A DNA stretch of 64,000 bases from contig JAZRYW010000043.1 of NCBI GenBank assembly GCA_045600965.1, forward strand, positions 44,474 to 108,473, given 5' to 3'. Under the pieces are notes generated by a model. The model had not been told where the DNA came from. It made no database searches and saw only the letters and a list, made by a program, of their open reading frames with translations. The first letter of the stretch is position 1, and each line of letters starts with the position of its first letter. The position numbers and the translations under genes are program-made. Source of the DNA: RGIG6374 sp045600965 (GTDB taxonomy: Bacteria > Bacteroidota > Bacteroidia > Bacteroidales > UBA932). Shown one piece after another: positions 34,580 to 45,060 of this stretch.

Positions 34580-35689
34580 ATGTATCTCAAGAAAATCATA
34601 CTTGCTGATTTCAAAAACATTGAAACGGCGCAGGCCGAATTCTCGCCGAAGTTCAACTGCATCACCGGTGACAACGGCAGCGGAAAGACCAATCTGCTTG
34701 ACGCCATCTGGTGCCTGTCGATGACAAAGAGCTTCTTCCAGCTCACCGACAGGCAGATCGTGCGGCACGACCGCGAGGCGGCCGCTGTCAACGGCACATT
34801 CATCGACTCCGGCTCGAACAGCCACACCGTGGCGCTTTCCGTCAGGGGTAAAGGTGACAAACTGCTCAAGTATGACGGAAAGTCCTGCCGCAGGCTTTCG
34901 GACCACATCGGCCGAATTCCGACAGTGATGGTGTCCCCTTCCGATTCCTCACTGGTGTCCGAAGGCGGAGAGGCGCGCAGGCGTTTCCTCAACTGCATAC
35001 TTTCACAGACTGACAGCGCCTACCTGCGCAGTCTCATTGCATACAACAAGCTTCTCCTTCAGCGCAATTCCCTCCTCAAGGATGAATATGTCCAGAGGGA
35101 TCTGCTCGACACCGTCACCGTGCAGATGGATGCTCACGCCACAAGGATATACAGGGCACGCAGGAAACTCTGCGGAGACCTTCTCCCGCTCCTTTCCCGA
35201 TATTACGGACGAATATCCGGCGGGGCGGAGGCCGTATCAATGAAATACCGTTCCGACCTTGACGAGGCCACCTTCCTGATGTCGGCCGCAAACGATTTCG
35301 AGCGTGACCGCCTGCTGAAGTTCACCCTGCGCGGCATTCACCGCGATGAGGTGGATTTCCTGCTTGACGGCTATTCCATACGGCGCTTCGGCTCCCAGGG
35401 ACAGCAGAAGTCCTTCCTCACCGCCCTCAAGCTCGCACAGTTCTCGCTTATGAGGGACTCCTACGGCTTCCCGCCGATACTGCTTCTGGACGACCTCTTC
35501 GACAGGCTTGACTCCAAACGCGTGGAGGCCCTGCTCGAACTCGTTTCGGACGAAAGTTTCGGACAGATATTCATAACCGACAGCAACAAGGTCAGGATAG
35601 GCTCGACTATCGACCGTCTCGGCGCCGACTCGGTGTTTCTCACCGTCAGAGGCGGCGAAATACAACCCGCAGAAAATGAAGAGAGGTGA
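34580..35689 (+). CDS. recF: DNA replication and repair protein RecF
   Basis: 369 residues. Walker A GDNGSGKTNLLDA at residues about 34-46, the ABC-type signature SQGQQKSFLTALKLA and Walker B LLLDDLFDRLDSKR near residues 305-320. It loads RecA at gapped DNA with RecO and RecR. Its end overlaps the DUF721 gene by 14 bases. dnaN is not next to it in this window. Confidence 0.97.
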   Translation: MYLKKIILADFKNIETAQAEFSPKFNCITGDNGSGKTNLLDAIWCLSMTKSFFQLTDRQIVRHDREAAAVNGTFIDSGSNSHTVALSVRGKGDKLLKYDGKSCRRLSDHIGRIPTVMVSPSDSSLVSEGGEARRRFLNCILSQTDSAYLRSLIAYNKLLLQRNSLLKDEYVQRDLLDTVTVQMDAHATRIYRARRKLCGDLLPLLSRYYGRISGGAEAVSMKYRSDLDEATFLMSAANDFERDRLLKFTLRGIHRDEVDFLLDGYSIRRFGSQGQQKSFLTALKLAQFSLMRDSYGFPPILLLDDLFDRLDSKRVEALLELVSDESFGQIFITDSNKVRIGSTIDRLGADSVFLTVRGGEIQPAENEER

Positions 35690-35966
35690 ATCCCTGCAGA
35701 TAAACAGCATAATGCAGTCGTTCATACGCGAATCAGGCCTCCGGAAAGGGCTTGACGGAGTCCGCGCCGGCAATGTGTGGGATTCCGTGGCCGGGCCACA
35801 GGCAGCGGCGGCGACAACTCGGAAAACTTTTTCCAACGGAGAACTGACCGTGTTCATAAGCAGTTCGGTGGTCCGCAGTTCACTGCGTTTCCGCCTGCCG
35901 CAGATCATATCATCGATGAACGCCATCCTGGGCGAGGGCACGGTGCGCTACATTCACCTGAAATAG
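35676..35966 (+). CDS. DUF721 protein (DciA-like)
   Basis: 96 residues. Pattern R-x-x-x-L-x-x-G-L-D-x-V near residues 19-30, VWDSVAGPQAAAATT and LTVFISSSVVRSSLRFR fit DUF721. Related DciA proteins help load the replicative helicase DnaB in bacteria without DnaC, so a replication role is inferred. It sits between recF and pdxB, one base before the pdxB ATG. Confidence 0.85.
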   Translation: MKRGESLQINSIMQSFIRESGLRKGLDGVRAGNVWDSVAGPQAAAATTRKTFSNGELTVFISSSVVRSSLRFRLPQIISSMNAILGEGTVRYIHLK

Positions 35967-35967
35967 T

Positions 35968-37005
35968 ATGAAGAGAATTAAAGTCATAGTGGACAGCGCA
36001 ATCCCCTTCATCGAAGGAGTGCTTGAAAGGTGGTGCGACGTGGTTTACCTTCCGGGAGCGGATTTCACACCCGACGCCGTATCCGACGCCGACGCTCTGG
36101 TAATACGTACCCGCACGCGATGCAACGCCGGCCTGCTCGAAGACTCCGGCGTGAAGTTTATAGCGACGGCAACCATAGGCACTGACCATATCGACCTTGA
36201 CTGGTGCTCTTCCAACGGCATAGAGGTTTTCAGCGCGCAGGGATGCAATTCCGGTGGCGTGATGCAGTATGTCTTCACGGCCCTTTCCCTTGTCTCGCGC
36301 AGGAAGGGAATACCTATGGACGGGAAGACTCTCGGCGTGATCGGTGTGGGGAACGTGGGTTCGAAGGTCGCCCTCGCGGGGATGGCTCTCGGTTTCAATG
36401 TGCTGACCTGCGATCCGCCGAGAAAGGAGGCGGGATACACCGATTTCAACTATCTTCCGCTTCAGGATGTTCTGGAACGGTCCGACATAGTGACACTGCA
36501 CGTTCCTCTTGACCAGTCGACCCGCTCTATGGCGGATAACGCATTCTTCGATATGATGCGTCCGGGGGCGCTGCTGATAAACGCCTCCAGAGGGCCCGTG
36601 GTTGTGGACTCCGCACTCAAGGCTCACAGGGCCGGACTCGGAGCCGTGATACTGGACGTATGGAACGGTGAACCCGACATCGACCGCGAACTGCTTGCGA
36701 TGACGGATGTGGCCACGATGCACATAGCCGGGTATTCCCGTCAGGGTAAGGTCAACGGAACAGTGATGTGCGTCCGTGCCCTGGCTGAACGCTTCGGGAT
36801 AGAAGGCCTTGCCGGTTTCTCCGTGCCTGCGCCGGCGGTTCCTCTTGACATGGCGGGAAGGCCCTTCTCCGAGGCCGGAGCCGCAATGGAAGCCGTTTAT
36901 GATCTGGCGGGAGATGATGCGGCGCTGAGGTCAGATCCTTCATTATTTGAGAAATTGAGAAACAGATACAACTACAGAGATGAGTTCATTATTCAACAGC
37001 GATGA
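35968..37005 (+). CDS. pdxB: 4-phosphoerythronate dehydrogenase
   Basis: 345 residues. D-2-hydroxyacid dehydrogenase fold with NAD motif GVIGVGNVGSKVA, catalytic Arg in NASRGPVVVD, Glu in VWNGEPDID and His in ATMHIAGYSRQGK, plus the PdxB C-terminal extension. It oxidises 4-phosphoerythronate in vitamin B6 synthesis. Its last 26 bases overlap the DUF4301 gene. Confidence 0.94.
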   Translation: MKRIKVIVDSAIPFIEGVLERWCDVVYLPGADFTPDAVSDADALVIRTRTRCNAGLLEDSGVKFIATATIGTDHIDLDWCSSNGIEVFSAQGCNSGGVMQYVFTALSLVSRRKGIPMDGKTLGVIGVGNVGSKVALAGMALGFNVLTCDPPRKEAGYTDFNYLPLQDVLERSDIVTLHVPLDQSTRSMADNAFFDMMRPGALLINASRGPVVVDSALKAHRAGLGAVILDVWNGEPDIDRELLAMTDVATMHIAGYSRQGKVNGTVMCVRALAERFGIEGLAGFSVPAPAVPLDMAGRPFSEAGAAMEAVYDLAGDDAALRSDPSLFEKLRNRYNYRDEFIIQQR

Positions 37006-38446
37006 CCTGCGCACACTCGCAGCAAGGGGGGTCACGCCGGAAACGGCCGAGGCCCAGATGCAGAATTTCAGGAAAGGTTTCCCCTATCTCGACGTGATCG
37101 GTCCCGCGACACCCCGGAGGGGCATCACGATTCTCGATGAGGACCGGAGGGAACAGGCCCTTGAGGCGTACCGTAACAGAAAATGCACGGTCGCAAAGTT
37201 CGTCCCTGCCTCAGGCGCCGCTTCAAGGATGTTCAAGGATATGTACGCCGCCGCCGACCATCTGCGCGAAGGAGGTGATGCCGCCGGGTGTGCGGCCGGC
37301 AGATTCATTGAAAACATACGCAGGTTCGCATTCTACAGCGATGAACTTTTCGCCGGGGCGACTCCGCTCCAGTCCTGCGAAAGGCTGCTCGGCCCTGAAG
37401 GTCTTGACTACGGCAGCAAGCCGAAGGGACAGATACTTTTCCACCGCTATGAGGACGGCCCCAGGACGGCTTTCGAGGAGCATCTTGTCGAAGGCGCTCT
37501 ATACGCCTCCGATTCCGAAGGAGTGGTGAGGATGGTTGTGACCGTTTCACCCGAACATCTCGACTCCTTCAAGTCCCTTCTCGAAAAGGTGCGTCCTTCC
37601 TACGAGCGGCGTTTCGGTGTCAGATACTCTGTGACCTTCACGCTTCAGTCCCCTTCGACCGACACGATAGCGGCAACTCCGGACAATCAGCCCTTCAGGA
37701 AGTCTGACGGAACACTGCTCTTCCGTCCAGGTGGACACGGCGCGCTGATCCGCAACCTCAATGAGGTGGATTCGGACATAGCCGTTATCAAGAACATAGA
37801 CAATGTAGCCCGTGAAAGCTATATTCCTCAGACGGTTCTGTGGAAGAGGATACTCATAGGCCGTCTGATACAGAGTATGGACAGATGCTTCTCCCTGCTG
37901 AGGCGCTCGGAGGTTGAAAAAGACTCCGAAACTCTCCGTAACGAGATTGTTACATTCCTTGATACAGAGTATAATATAACAGTTTCGAGAGAAAACGCAC
38001 TTTCTGACCTGATTGCAAGACTCAACCGCCCCATCCGCGTCTGCGGTATGGTGAGAAATGTGGGCGAACCGGGCGGAGGACCGTTCATTGTAAGGGAAAG
38101 GGACGGCTCCACGTCGCTTCAGATACTTGAGAGCGTCCAGCTGGATATGAACGACCCCGGTGCGCTCACAATGTTCCGTGAAGGGACCCATTTCAATCCT
38201 GTCGATCTGGTCTGCTCTCTGGTTGATTACAAATGTAAACACTTCAATCTTCCTGATTTCGTGGATCCTGCAACAGGCTTCATATCATCCAAGAGCTACG
38301 AGGGACGCACGCTCAAGGCCCAGGAACTTCCCGGCCTGTGGAACGGAGCGATGAGCCGATGGAACACGATTTTCGTCGAGGTGCCGCTGATCACTTTCAA
38401 TCCGGTGAAGACACTTTTCGACCTTCTCCGCGACGAGCATCAGTAA
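36980..38446 (+). CDS. DUF4301 protein
   Basis: 488 residues. Nucleotidyl-type motifs include KFVPASGAASRMFKDMY, KGQILFHRY, FRPGGHGALIRNLNEVDSDI and VKNIDN-like IKNIDNVARE. Parts resemble sugar nucleotidyltransferases (a P-A-S-G-A-A-S-R-M loop resembling a nucleotide-binding G-x-G-x-R loop). Function is unknown; the family is found mainly in Bacteroidota. The overlap of 26 bases with pdxB suggests coupled expression. Confidence 0.9.
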   Translation: MSSLFNSDDLRTLAARGVTPETAEAQMQNFRKGFPYLDVIGPATPRRGITILDEDRREQALEAYRNRKCTVAKFVPASGAASRMFKDMYAAADHLREGGDAAGCAAGRFIENIRRFAFYSDELFAGATPLQSCERLLGPEGLDYGSKPKGQILFHRYEDGPRTAFEEHLVEGALYASDSEGVVRMVVTVSPEHLDSFKSLLEKVRPSYERRFGVRYSVTFTLQSPSTDTIAATPDNQPFRKSDGTLLFRPGGHGALIRNLNEVDSDIAVIKNIDNVARESYIPQTVLWKRILIGRLIQSMDRCFSLLRRSEVEKDSETLRNEIVTFLDTEYNITVSRENALSDLIARLNRPIRVCGMVRNVGEPGGGPFIVRERDGSTSLQILESVQLDMNDPGALTMFREGTHFNPVDLVCSLVDYKCKHFNLPDFVDPATGFISSKSYEGRTLKAQELPGLWNGAMSRWNTIFVEVPLITFNPVKTLFDLLRDEHQ

Positions 38447-38448
38447 CC

Positions 38449-38472
38449 CAAGTTTCGCGTTTGCGTAACTTG
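38449..38472 (+). terminator. Imperfect hairpin after the DUF4301 gene
   Basis: CAAGTT (38449-38454) pairs with AACTTG (38467-38472) and CGC with GCG inside, with one T-T mismatch and a four-base loop. No T-run follows, so termination is weak or it has another role. Confidence 0.35.
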
Positions 38473-38535
38473 AATCAGTAATATTTGTCCTTTTGCTTCA
38501 AATTAGCCATATTTGCACCGATAATGGATTGTAGG

Positions 38536-39162
38536 ATGAAAAAGTTGTCAATCATACTTGCCGCGTTGATGCTGCCGCTGTTATGCAATGCACAGATAAG
38601 CATAGGCGCCAAAGGCGGAGCGGCAGCCAGCTGGATACCCCATACAATGCTTCTCGGCAACGAGACTGCAATAGTCCCTCACTTGGGAGGGTATGCAGGC
38701 GGCATCTTTCAATATGACCTGAACTCCGACTTTATGCTTCAGGCTGAACTGTTGTTTGCTCAGAAAGGTCATTCCGACCGCACGCAATATGACTATTTCA
38801 CCAACAAGTACGATTTGAACCTTGGGTATCTGCAGATTCCCGTCTTCGCCGGTATGCATCTCGGCGATGAAGGAACGGTGATGATAGGCCCTGAATTCGG
38901 ATGCCTGCTGTATGCAAAGTCGGTCGAGGCCGTTGACGGAAGTCTCAGACTTGATGCAATGGACCGTTGCCGCAAGTTCAATGCAGCCCTGGCCATTCAG
39001 ATCAACCATATGTTCAGCGACAGTTTCGGCGTTGACGTCAAATACAGTTTCGCCCTCACAAAGACTTTCGACAAGTATATGTATCGCGGTATGCCAATTG
39101 AGGACAAGGGGCACAACAGTACCGTTCAGATCGGCCTCTGCTACAGGTTCGAACTTTATTGA
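38536..39162 (+). CDS. Outer-membrane beta-barrel protein (PorT-like)
   Basis: 208 residues from the ATG at 38536 (MKKLSIILAALMLPLLC), which gives a signal peptide ending at CNAQ; ATG at 38524 is an alternative. The mature part shows alternating strands: GAKGGAAASWIP, FMLQAELLFAQKGHS, LGYLQIPVFAGMHL, VDVKYSFALTK and an aromatic C-terminus YRFELY. It fits the small eight-strand barrel (OMP_b-brl) family. Function not known. Only a weak -7-like CATATTTG lies upstream. Confidence 0.85.
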   Translation: MKKLSIILAALMLPLLCNAQISIGAKGGAAASWIPHTMLLGNETAIVPHLGGYAGGIFQYDLNSDFMLQAELLFAQKGHSDRTQYDYFTNKYDLNLGYLQIPVFAGMHLGDEGTVMIGPEFGCLLYAKSVEAVDGSLRLDAMDRCRKFNAALAIQINHMFSDSFGVDVKYSFALTKTFDKYMYRGMPIEDKGHNSTVQIGLCYRFELY

Positions 39163-39180
39163 CAAATCGTTGTGATATGG

Positions 39181-39210
39181 AAAGAGGATGACTGCAAAGT
39201 CACCCTCTTT
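39181..39210. terminator. Bidirectional terminator between the barrel gene and araB
   Basis: AAAGAGGATGACT (39181-39193) pairs with AGTCACCCTCTTT (39198-39210) with one A-C mismatch; A-run and T-run flank it, so it serves both converging genes. It again uses the GGATGAC core. Confidence 0.8.
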
Positions 39211-39244
39211 TATTTATGTTACGGAAAAAACTGCCGTCAAAAGG

Positions 39245-40840
39245 TCATTTCTTGTACTTGACAGCATCGCCTTCCACGGGAAGATTCGCCTTGTAGGCTT
39301 CGATGTAGGCGTTGAATCCTGCGACATCCTCACTCTTCGGAGCTATCTCCACGCCCTTGTTGCCTGCGAATACGACCTCTTCAAGCCAGTCAGCGAGCCT
39401 GAGTCCCGAAGGGTTGTTCACAAGATACGACGCCAGAAGCGCGATGCCCCACGCTCCGCCTTCCCCGGCAGTCTCCATCACGGAGATGGGTGAATTCAGA
39501 GCGGCTGCGAGTATGCTCTGTCCGACGCCTTTGGTCTTGAACAGTCCGCCGTGACCTGTGATGCGGTCAACCTTGACTTTCTCCTCTCCGAGAAGCACAT
39601 CGTTGCCTATCTTCAGGACGGCTACCGTAGAGTAGAGGATGGACCGCATGAAGTTGCTGAGGTTGAAACGGTCGGTGGCGCTGCGTACGAACAGCGGCCT
39701 GCCTTCCTGTAAACCCATTACAGGCTCTCCGGAGATGTAGTTGTACGAAAGCAGACCCCCGCAGTCGGGATCGCCCTTTGCTGCGGCGTTGAAGAGAGTG
39801 TCATATATGGTACCCATCTTCACGGGCGCTCCGAGGGCTTCCTGGAACTCGCTGAAAAGCGAGGCCCAGCCGTTGAGGTCGGAGGTGCAGTTGTTGCAGT
39901 GAACCATAGCCACAAGGCTGCCGTCGGGGGTAGTCACCATATCGATGGCCTCATAGGGCTTGGAAAGTTCCTTTTCGAGCACTATCATCGAGAAGGATGA
40001 AGTGCCTGCGGAAACGTTGCCGGTGCGCTGCTTGACAGCGTTCGTGGCAACCATACCCGTTCCGGCGTCACCTTCCGGAGGGCAGAGCGGAACGCCTGCC
40101 TTGAGATGTCCCGAGACGTCGAGCAGCTTCGCTCCCTCCTCTGTAAGGCAACCTGCCTTCGCTCCTGCGGGAATCGATTTGGGAAGGATGTCCTCGAGTT
40201 TCCAGGGGAATCCGCAAGGCTTTACCAGACGGTTGAACTTTTCGACCATTGCCGCGTCGTAGGCCTTTGTTGAAGGATCGACGGGAATCATACCGGAAGC
40301 GTCACCTACGCCGAGCACGCGGCATCCGGTGAGTTTCCAATGAATGTAGCCGGCCAGAGTGGTGATAAAGTCAATGTCCTTCACGTGCTTCTCCCCGTCC
40401 AGTATGCACTGATAGAGGTGGGAGATGCTCCATCTCAGGGGGATGTTGTAGACGAAGAGATCAGACAGTTCAGCGGCTGCGCGGCCCGTGTTGGTGTTGC
40501 GCCAGGTGCGGAAGGGAACGAGTATCTCACCGTCCTTGCCGAAGGCCATATAGCCGTGCATCATTGCGCTGATGCCGATGGCTGCAAGATTCTCAATCTC
40601 CACTCCGTAGCGTCCGGATACGTCTTTTCGAAGGTCTGCATAGCAGTCCTGAAGGCCGCTCCAGATATCCTCTATGGAATAGGTCCAGAGGTTGTTGACC
40701 AGCCGGTTCTCCCACTCGTGGCTTCCCTGTGCGACAGGCTTGTTATCACCGTCGATAAGGACGGCCTTGATGCGGGTGGAGCCGAATTCTATGCCGAGGA
40801 CGGCCTTCCCGTCAACTATGGTTTGCCTTGCCTGATCCAT
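39245..40840 (-). CDS. araB: Ribulokinase-type FGGY carbohydrate kinase
   Basis: 531 residues. FGGY kinase with LGIEFGSTRIKAVLIDGD (phosphate-1 loop), SAMMHGYMAF, GDASGMIPVDP, NVSAGTSSFSMIV and the adenosine loop GEGGAWGIALLAS. Its place as last gene of the ara operon, 1 base after araA, supports L-ribulokinase. Note that it differs in size and sequence from E. coli AraB, so a related keto-sugar substrate is not excluded. Confidence 0.88.
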   Translation of the reverse strand: MDQARQTIVDGKAVLGIEFGSTRIKAVLIDGDNKPVAQGSHEWENRLVNNLWTYSIEDIWSGLQDCYADLRKDVSGRYGVEIENLAAIGISAMMHGYMAFGKDGEILVPFRTWRNTNTGRAAAELSDLFVYNIPLRWSISHLYQCILDGEKHVKDIDFITTLAGYIHWKLTGCRVLGVGDASGMIPVDPSTKAYDAAMVEKFNRLVKPCGFPWKLEDILPKSIPAGAKAGCLTEEGAKLLDVSGHLKAGVPLCPPEGDAGTGMVATNAVKQRTGNVSAGTSSFSMIVLEKELSKPYEAIDMVTTPDGSLVAMVHCNNCTSDLNGWASLFSEFQEALGAPVKMGTIYDTLFNAAAKGDPDCGGLLSYNYISGEPVMGLQEGRPLFVRSATDRFNLSNFMRSILYSTVAVLKIGNDVLLGEEKVKVDRITGHGGLFKTKGVGQSILAAALNSPISVMETAGEGGAWGIALLASYLVNNPSGLRLADWLEEVVFAGNKGVEIAPKSEDVAGFNAYIEAYKANLPVEGDAVKYKK

Positions 40841-40841
40841 C

Positions 40842-42383
40842 CTACTTCAAAGCCTTGTTGAGAAGGTAGTAGACTTCGTTGGTGCGGAGTTCCTTCTTGA
40901 AACCTTCTGTGGTGGTGTTCTTGTCGATGTGTACGAATTCGATGCCTGTCATCTCAGCGAAATCATCCCAGTATTCAGCGGTGATGTCGTAACTGAATGC
41001 GGAGTGATGGGTGCCGCCGGCGAGTATCCACGCGCCTGCTCCGATCTCGAAGGTGGGCTGGGGAACCCAGAGCGCCGATGCTACCGGAAGGTTGGGCATA
41101 GGCTTGGGTTCGATGCATTCCACATCCTGAGCGATGAGGCGGAAACGGTTGCCGAGGTCCACGACGGTAGCCTTGATGCCGGGGCCGACCTTGGATGTGA
41201 AGACAAGCCTTGCAGACTGCTGCTTGCGTATGCCGATGCCGAGGAAATGAACTTCCAGCTTCGGTTTGTCGCTTGCAATCAGAGGGCATACCTCCAGCAT
41301 ATGCGACTGAAGTATGGAACTGCGGTCGCCGGCGAAATTGAGGGTGTAGTCCTCAAGGAAGGAGCAGCCGGTGGGAAGGCCCTGGGACATAACCCAAAGA
41401 GTCCTGCAGAGGCAGGCTGTCTTCCAGTCACCTTCTGCGCCGAAGCCGTAGCCCTCCGCCATAAGCCGCTGTGTCGCAAGGCCCGGAATCTGGTCGAAAC
41501 CGAGGAAGCCGGGAGCGTCGATGTCGGCTCCGCCAAGGTCGTCGAAGTTGGTCGTGAATGCGCTTGCATTCTCGTCCTTGAGGACTTTCCTGATGGCGAT
41601 TTCCGCCTTTGCGGCGTTTTTGACCTTCTCCCAGTAGACCTTTTCTCCCGACTCGTCTATCTTGATTGTATAAAGCCTGCGGTATTCGTCCACAAGGGCG
41701 TCCGCTTCGGCATCGGTGACGTGCCTGAGGTATTCCATAAGGGAGGATACGGGGTAGTAGTCCACGTGATAGCCGAGTCTCTGCTCGAATTCGACGCGGT
41801 CACCGTCGGTCACGGCAACGTTGTTCATATTCATACCGAACATCAGGCATCTGACGCTCTTAGCATCTGCGACACCCGCTGCAACCCTTGCCCATACGGC
41901 GATCTTCTTCTGGACGTCGGCGTTCTTCCAGTACCCGACGACAACCTTGCGCGCAACGCGCATACGTGTGCAGATGTGGCCGAACTCGATATCCCCGTGA
42001 GCGGACTGGTTGAGGTTCATGAAGTCCATATCGATGGAATCCCAGGGAATCTCGGCATTGTACTGGGTGTGGAAGTGGAGCAGGGGCTTGCCCAGCGCCT
42101 GCAGACCCTTTATCCACATTTTGGCGGGTGAGAAAGTATGCATCCAGGTGATTACACCGATGCAGCGGGAATCGTTATTGGCGGCCTTCATCAGGGCCTC
42201 CACTTCGTCGGAGGAGTTGGCGGTTCCCTTATATACAACCTTTACGGGGATGTTGCCTCCGTTGTTGAGGCCTTCGACCATCTCCTTGGAATGGCCGTCG
42301 ACAATTTTCACCGTTTCGCCGCCGTAGAGCAGCTGCGCGCCGGTGATCCACCAGAGTTCGTAATTATCAAAAGCTTTAATCAT
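40842..42383 (-). CDS. araA: L-arabinose isomerase
   Basis: 513 residues. AraA segments: FDNYELWWITGAQLLYGG, WMHTFSPAKMWIKGLQALGK, HFHTQYNAEIPWD, a catalytic Glu region AEGYGFGAEGDWKTACLCR and HHSAFSYDITAEYWDDFAEM with the metal-binding His. It turns L-arabinose into L-ribulose. It lies between araD (5-base gap) and araB (1-base gap). Confidence 0.97.
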   Translation of the reverse strand: MIKAFDNYELWWITGAQLLYGGETVKIVDGHSKEMVEGLNNGGNIPVKVVYKGTANSSDEVEALMKAANNDSRCIGVITWMHTFSPAKMWIKGLQALGKPLLHFHTQYNAEIPWDSIDMDFMNLNQSAHGDIEFGHICTRMRVARKVVVGYWKNADVQKKIAVWARVAAGVADAKSVRCLMFGMNMNNVAVTDGDRVEFEQRLGYHVDYYPVSSLMEYLRHVTDAEADALVDEYRRLYTIKIDESGEKVYWEKVKNAAKAEIAIRKVLKDENASAFTTNFDDLGGADIDAPGFLGFDQIPGLATQRLMAEGYGFGAEGDWKTACLCRTLWVMSQGLPTGCSFLEDYTLNFAGDRSSILQSHMLEVCPLIASDKPKLEVHFLGIGIRKQQSARLVFTSKVGPGIKATVVDLGNRFRLIAQDVECIEPKPMPNLPVASALWVPQPTFEIGAGAWILAGGTHHSAFSYDITAEYWDDFAEMTGIEFVHIDKNTTTEGFKKELRTNEVYYLLNKALK

Positions 42384-42388
42384 CGTCT

Positions 42389-43081
42389 TTATTTCTTTTT
42401 TTGTCCATAATATGCATTCGGGCCGTGTTTGCGGCTGAAATGCTTTTCCACCAGAAGCGGATTCATCGTGAGATTCGGATTCACTCCGAAGGCTATGTAT
42501 GCCATCTTTGCCACCTGCTCGAGCACAACGGCATTGTGCACCGCTTCGGCTGCATCCCTTCCCCAGGCGAACGGACCGTGGTTCTTTACCAGGACCGCGG
42601 GCGTATGTACGGGGTTGAGACCTTCGAAGCGCCTGACAATGACATTGCCCGTCTCGAGTTCGTATGCGCCCCTGACTTCCTCCTGAGTCATATCATCGGT
42701 GCAGGGAACCGCATCGTGGAAATAATCAGCGTGGGTCGTGCCGATGTTGGGAATGTCGCGACCGGCCTGGGCCCAGGCCGTGGCGTAGGTGGAGTGGGTA
42801 TGCACAACGCCTCCGATTTCAGGAAACGCCTTGTAGAGCGCAAGATGGGTGGGGGTGTCTGAAGACGGGCGGAGGTCCCCCTCGACGACATTGCCTTCGA
42901 GATCGACCACCACCATATCTTCAATGCGCATCGAATCGTAACTTACGCCGCTGGGCTTTATGACCACAAGGTTCGTGTCACGGTCTATGGCCGAGACGTT
43001 TCCCCAGGTGAATATCACAAGTCCGTGCCTGACCAGGTCGAGATTCGCGCGGAACACTTTTTCCTTAAGTTCTTCAAGCAT
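42389..43081 (-). CDS. araD: L-ribulose-5-phosphate 4-epimerase
   Basis: 230 residues. Class II aldolase fold: [24 protein letters not shown], the zinc ligand pair in [16 protein letters not shown], and [19 protein letters not shown]. It converts L-ribulose-5-phosphate to D-xylulose-5-phosphate, the last step to the pentose-phosphate pathway. The ATG lies two bases after the symporter stop. Confidence 0.96.
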   Translation of the reverse strand: MLEELKEKVFRANLDLVRHGLVIFTWGNVSAIDRDTNLVVIKPSGVSYDSMRIEDMVVVDLEGNVVEGDLRPSSDTPTHLALYKAFPEIGGVVHTHSTYATAWAQAGRDIPNIGTTHADYFHDAVPCTDDMTQEEVRGAYELETGNVIVRRFEGLNPVHTPAVLVKNHGPFAWGRDAAEAVHNAVVLEQVAKMAYIAFGVNPNLTMNPLLVEKHFSRKHGPNAYYGQKKK

Positions 43082-43083
43082 CG

Positions 43084-45036
43084 CTACCAGAGAATTACGT
43101 AGAGAACGGCAACGATGGCGATAATGCAGAATGCGCCGATCTTGTAACCCTTGTTGGTATGGAAGAGGGTGAGGTCGACGGGTATTGCCTTAACGTCGCG
43201 CCTGGTGTCCTTCGAGTTCGAAATGAGCCATACTGCGGGGCAGCCCACGATGACTCCGAAGAAGAAGAATGCCTGGAATCCGATGTCGTTGAGATAGCAG
43301 ATGAAGCTGTTTTCAGGTGTTGCCGCAGCAGGAAGGCAGGCGCCCCAGATAACTACGACGGCTGCAAGGACGATGAAGAATATTCCGGTGAACCCGAGTA
43401 TCTTCGCCCATTTGAGCATAGTGGCGCGGTCCTTTTCGGTGGGAACCTCGCACATTTCGGCCTTCTTGTTGTCAATCAGGGAGATTACAACCATCATTGT
43501 GATGAGGATCATAAAGATGTAGCCTGCACGGAACTGGAAGGGAACGTCCCCGAGGAACACCTTGAAGAGCACGCCGAGGGGAATGGTTGCGATTGCAGTC
43601 CATACGGCGGCCTTGCCGGAAGCGCGCTTCCAGAGGAGGCCGAGGCCGAATACTATCACGATACCGGGATAGATGAAGCCGGAGTATTCCTGGATGTACT
43701 GGAATGCCTGGTCGAGGTTGCCCAGAAGGGGCTTCACGGCGATTGCGGCGATGACAAGAGCGGTGAGGGAGGTCAGTCGGCCGACGGTCACGAGTTTCCT
43801 GTCATTTGCTTCCTTGTTGATGTATTTCTTGTAGATATCCATCGTGAAGAGGGTGGACGTGCTGTTGAACATCGATGCAAGGGATGATATGATGGCTGCT
43901 GAAAGGGCGGCGAAGGTCAGACCCTTGATTCCAACGGGAGTGAAGTTGCGCACGAGCCAGGGATATGCCTCATCGGACACGTTGATGGACCCCTGGAGAC
44001 CGGTGAACATATCGGGATGGAGGGAGATGTAATATGCGCAGACACCGGGGAGAACCACGATGAAGGGGATCAATATCTTGAGGAAACCTGCGAAGATGAG
44101 ACCCTTCTGGGCTTCACCCACACTCTTTGCGGCAAGACCCTTCTGGATGATGTACTGGTTGAAGCCCCAGTATCCGAGGTTGGTTACCCAGACGGCGCCG
44201 ACGACGGCGGCGATGCCGGGAACGTTTGCGAATGCGCTTTCACCGTGGCTTCTCTGGACTACCAGATGGAGGTGGCTGTCGTTGAGGTGGTCACCCGTGG
44301 TCAGGTCGGTGAACACGTTGTTCAGACCGGCCAGAACGCCTTGTCCGTCACCTACGGCCCTGAGGGCGAAGATGGCTGTGATCAGACCGCCGCCGACGAG
44401 GAACACCACCTGAAGTACGTCAGTCCAGGCGACAGATGCCAGACCTCCGTAGATGGAGTAGATGCCCGCGATGATGTAGAGGGTGAGGATTATGACTATT
44501 CTCATCGAAACGGTGAAGCTTCCGATCTGGAGCATCGCGCCCTGAAGACCGAGTATCTGCTCGATTGCAAGTGCGCCGAGCCAGGCGACGGAGGTCAGGT
44601 TGACGAATATGTAGAGGAAGAGCCACAGGATGGAGAATGCAAGGCCCACACCGTCGTTGTAACGTTCGCGGAGGAACTGGGGGATGGTGAAGATCTTGCG
44701 CTTGAGCATCGTGGGAAGGAGGAACTTGCCCACAACGATGAGGGTCACTGCCGCCATCAGTTCGTATGCCGCGGTTGCGATACCGTCCGCATAGGAGGTA
44801 CCGGACATTCCGATGAACTGTTCGGCTGAAATGTTAGCTGCGATCAGAGATGCGCCTACCGCCCACCAGGTAAGTGTGTTGCCTGCAAGGAAGTAGTCGT
44901 TTGCACTCTTTTCCTGACCCTTCTTCGTGCGTCCGAGGAAGAGTCCGAGGAAAATCAGGAGGGCCAGGTATATCACCACTATGACAAGGTCGACGGTGCG
45001 GAAACCTGACGCTGCGATTTGTTGAAAGATGTTCAT
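43084..45036 (-). CDS. Sodium:sugar symporter (SSS family)
   Basis: 650 residues, about 14 membrane spans. Family blocks are [53 protein letters not shown] and [19 protein letters not shown]. It imports a monosaccharide with Na+; its place in the ara operon makes L-arabinose the likely substrate. It follows the mutarotase by 24 bases and precedes araD by 2. Confidence 0.93.
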   Translation of the reverse strand: MNIFQQIAASGFRTVDLVIVVIYLALLIFLGLFLGRTKKGQEKSANDYFLAGNTLTWWAVGASLIAANISAEQFIGMSGTSYADGIATAAYELMAAVTLIVVGKFLLPTMLKRKIFTIPQFLRERYNDGVGLAFSILWLFLYIFVNLTSVAWLGALAIEQILGLQGAMLQIGSFTVSMRIVIILTLYIIAGIYSIYGGLASVAWTDVLQVVFLVGGGLITAIFALRAVGDGQGVLAGLNNVFTDLTTGDHLNDSHLHLVVQRSHGESAFANVPGIAAVVGAVWVTNLGYWGFNQYIIQKGLAAKSVGEAQKGLIFAGFLKILIPFIVVLPGVCAYYISLHPDMFTGLQGSINVSDEAYPWLVRNFTPVGIKGLTFAALSAAIISSLASMFNSTSTLFTMDIYKKYINKEANDRKLVTVGRLTSLTALVIAAIAVKPLLGNLDQAFQYIQEYSGFIYPGIVIVFGLGLLWKRASGKAAVWTAIATIPLGVLFKVFLGDVPFQFRAGYIFMILITMMVVISLIDNKKAEMCEVPTEKDRATMLKWAKILGFTGIFFIVLAAVVVIWGACLPAAATPENSFICYLNDIGFQAFFFFGVIVGCPAVWLISNSKDTRRDVKAIPVDLTLFHTNKGYKIGAFCIIAIVAVLYVILW

Positions 45037-45060
45037 ATTGTTGGATTGATTGTTTGTCTG

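Noticed and set aside
40929..42131. 400-residue plus-strand frame opposite araA
   Set aside because: It mirrors araA, has no motif, no promoter and no plausible start; shadow frame.
44017..44829. 270-residue plus-strand frame opposite the symporter
   Set aside because: Antisense to a well-supported gene, composition typical of a shadow.
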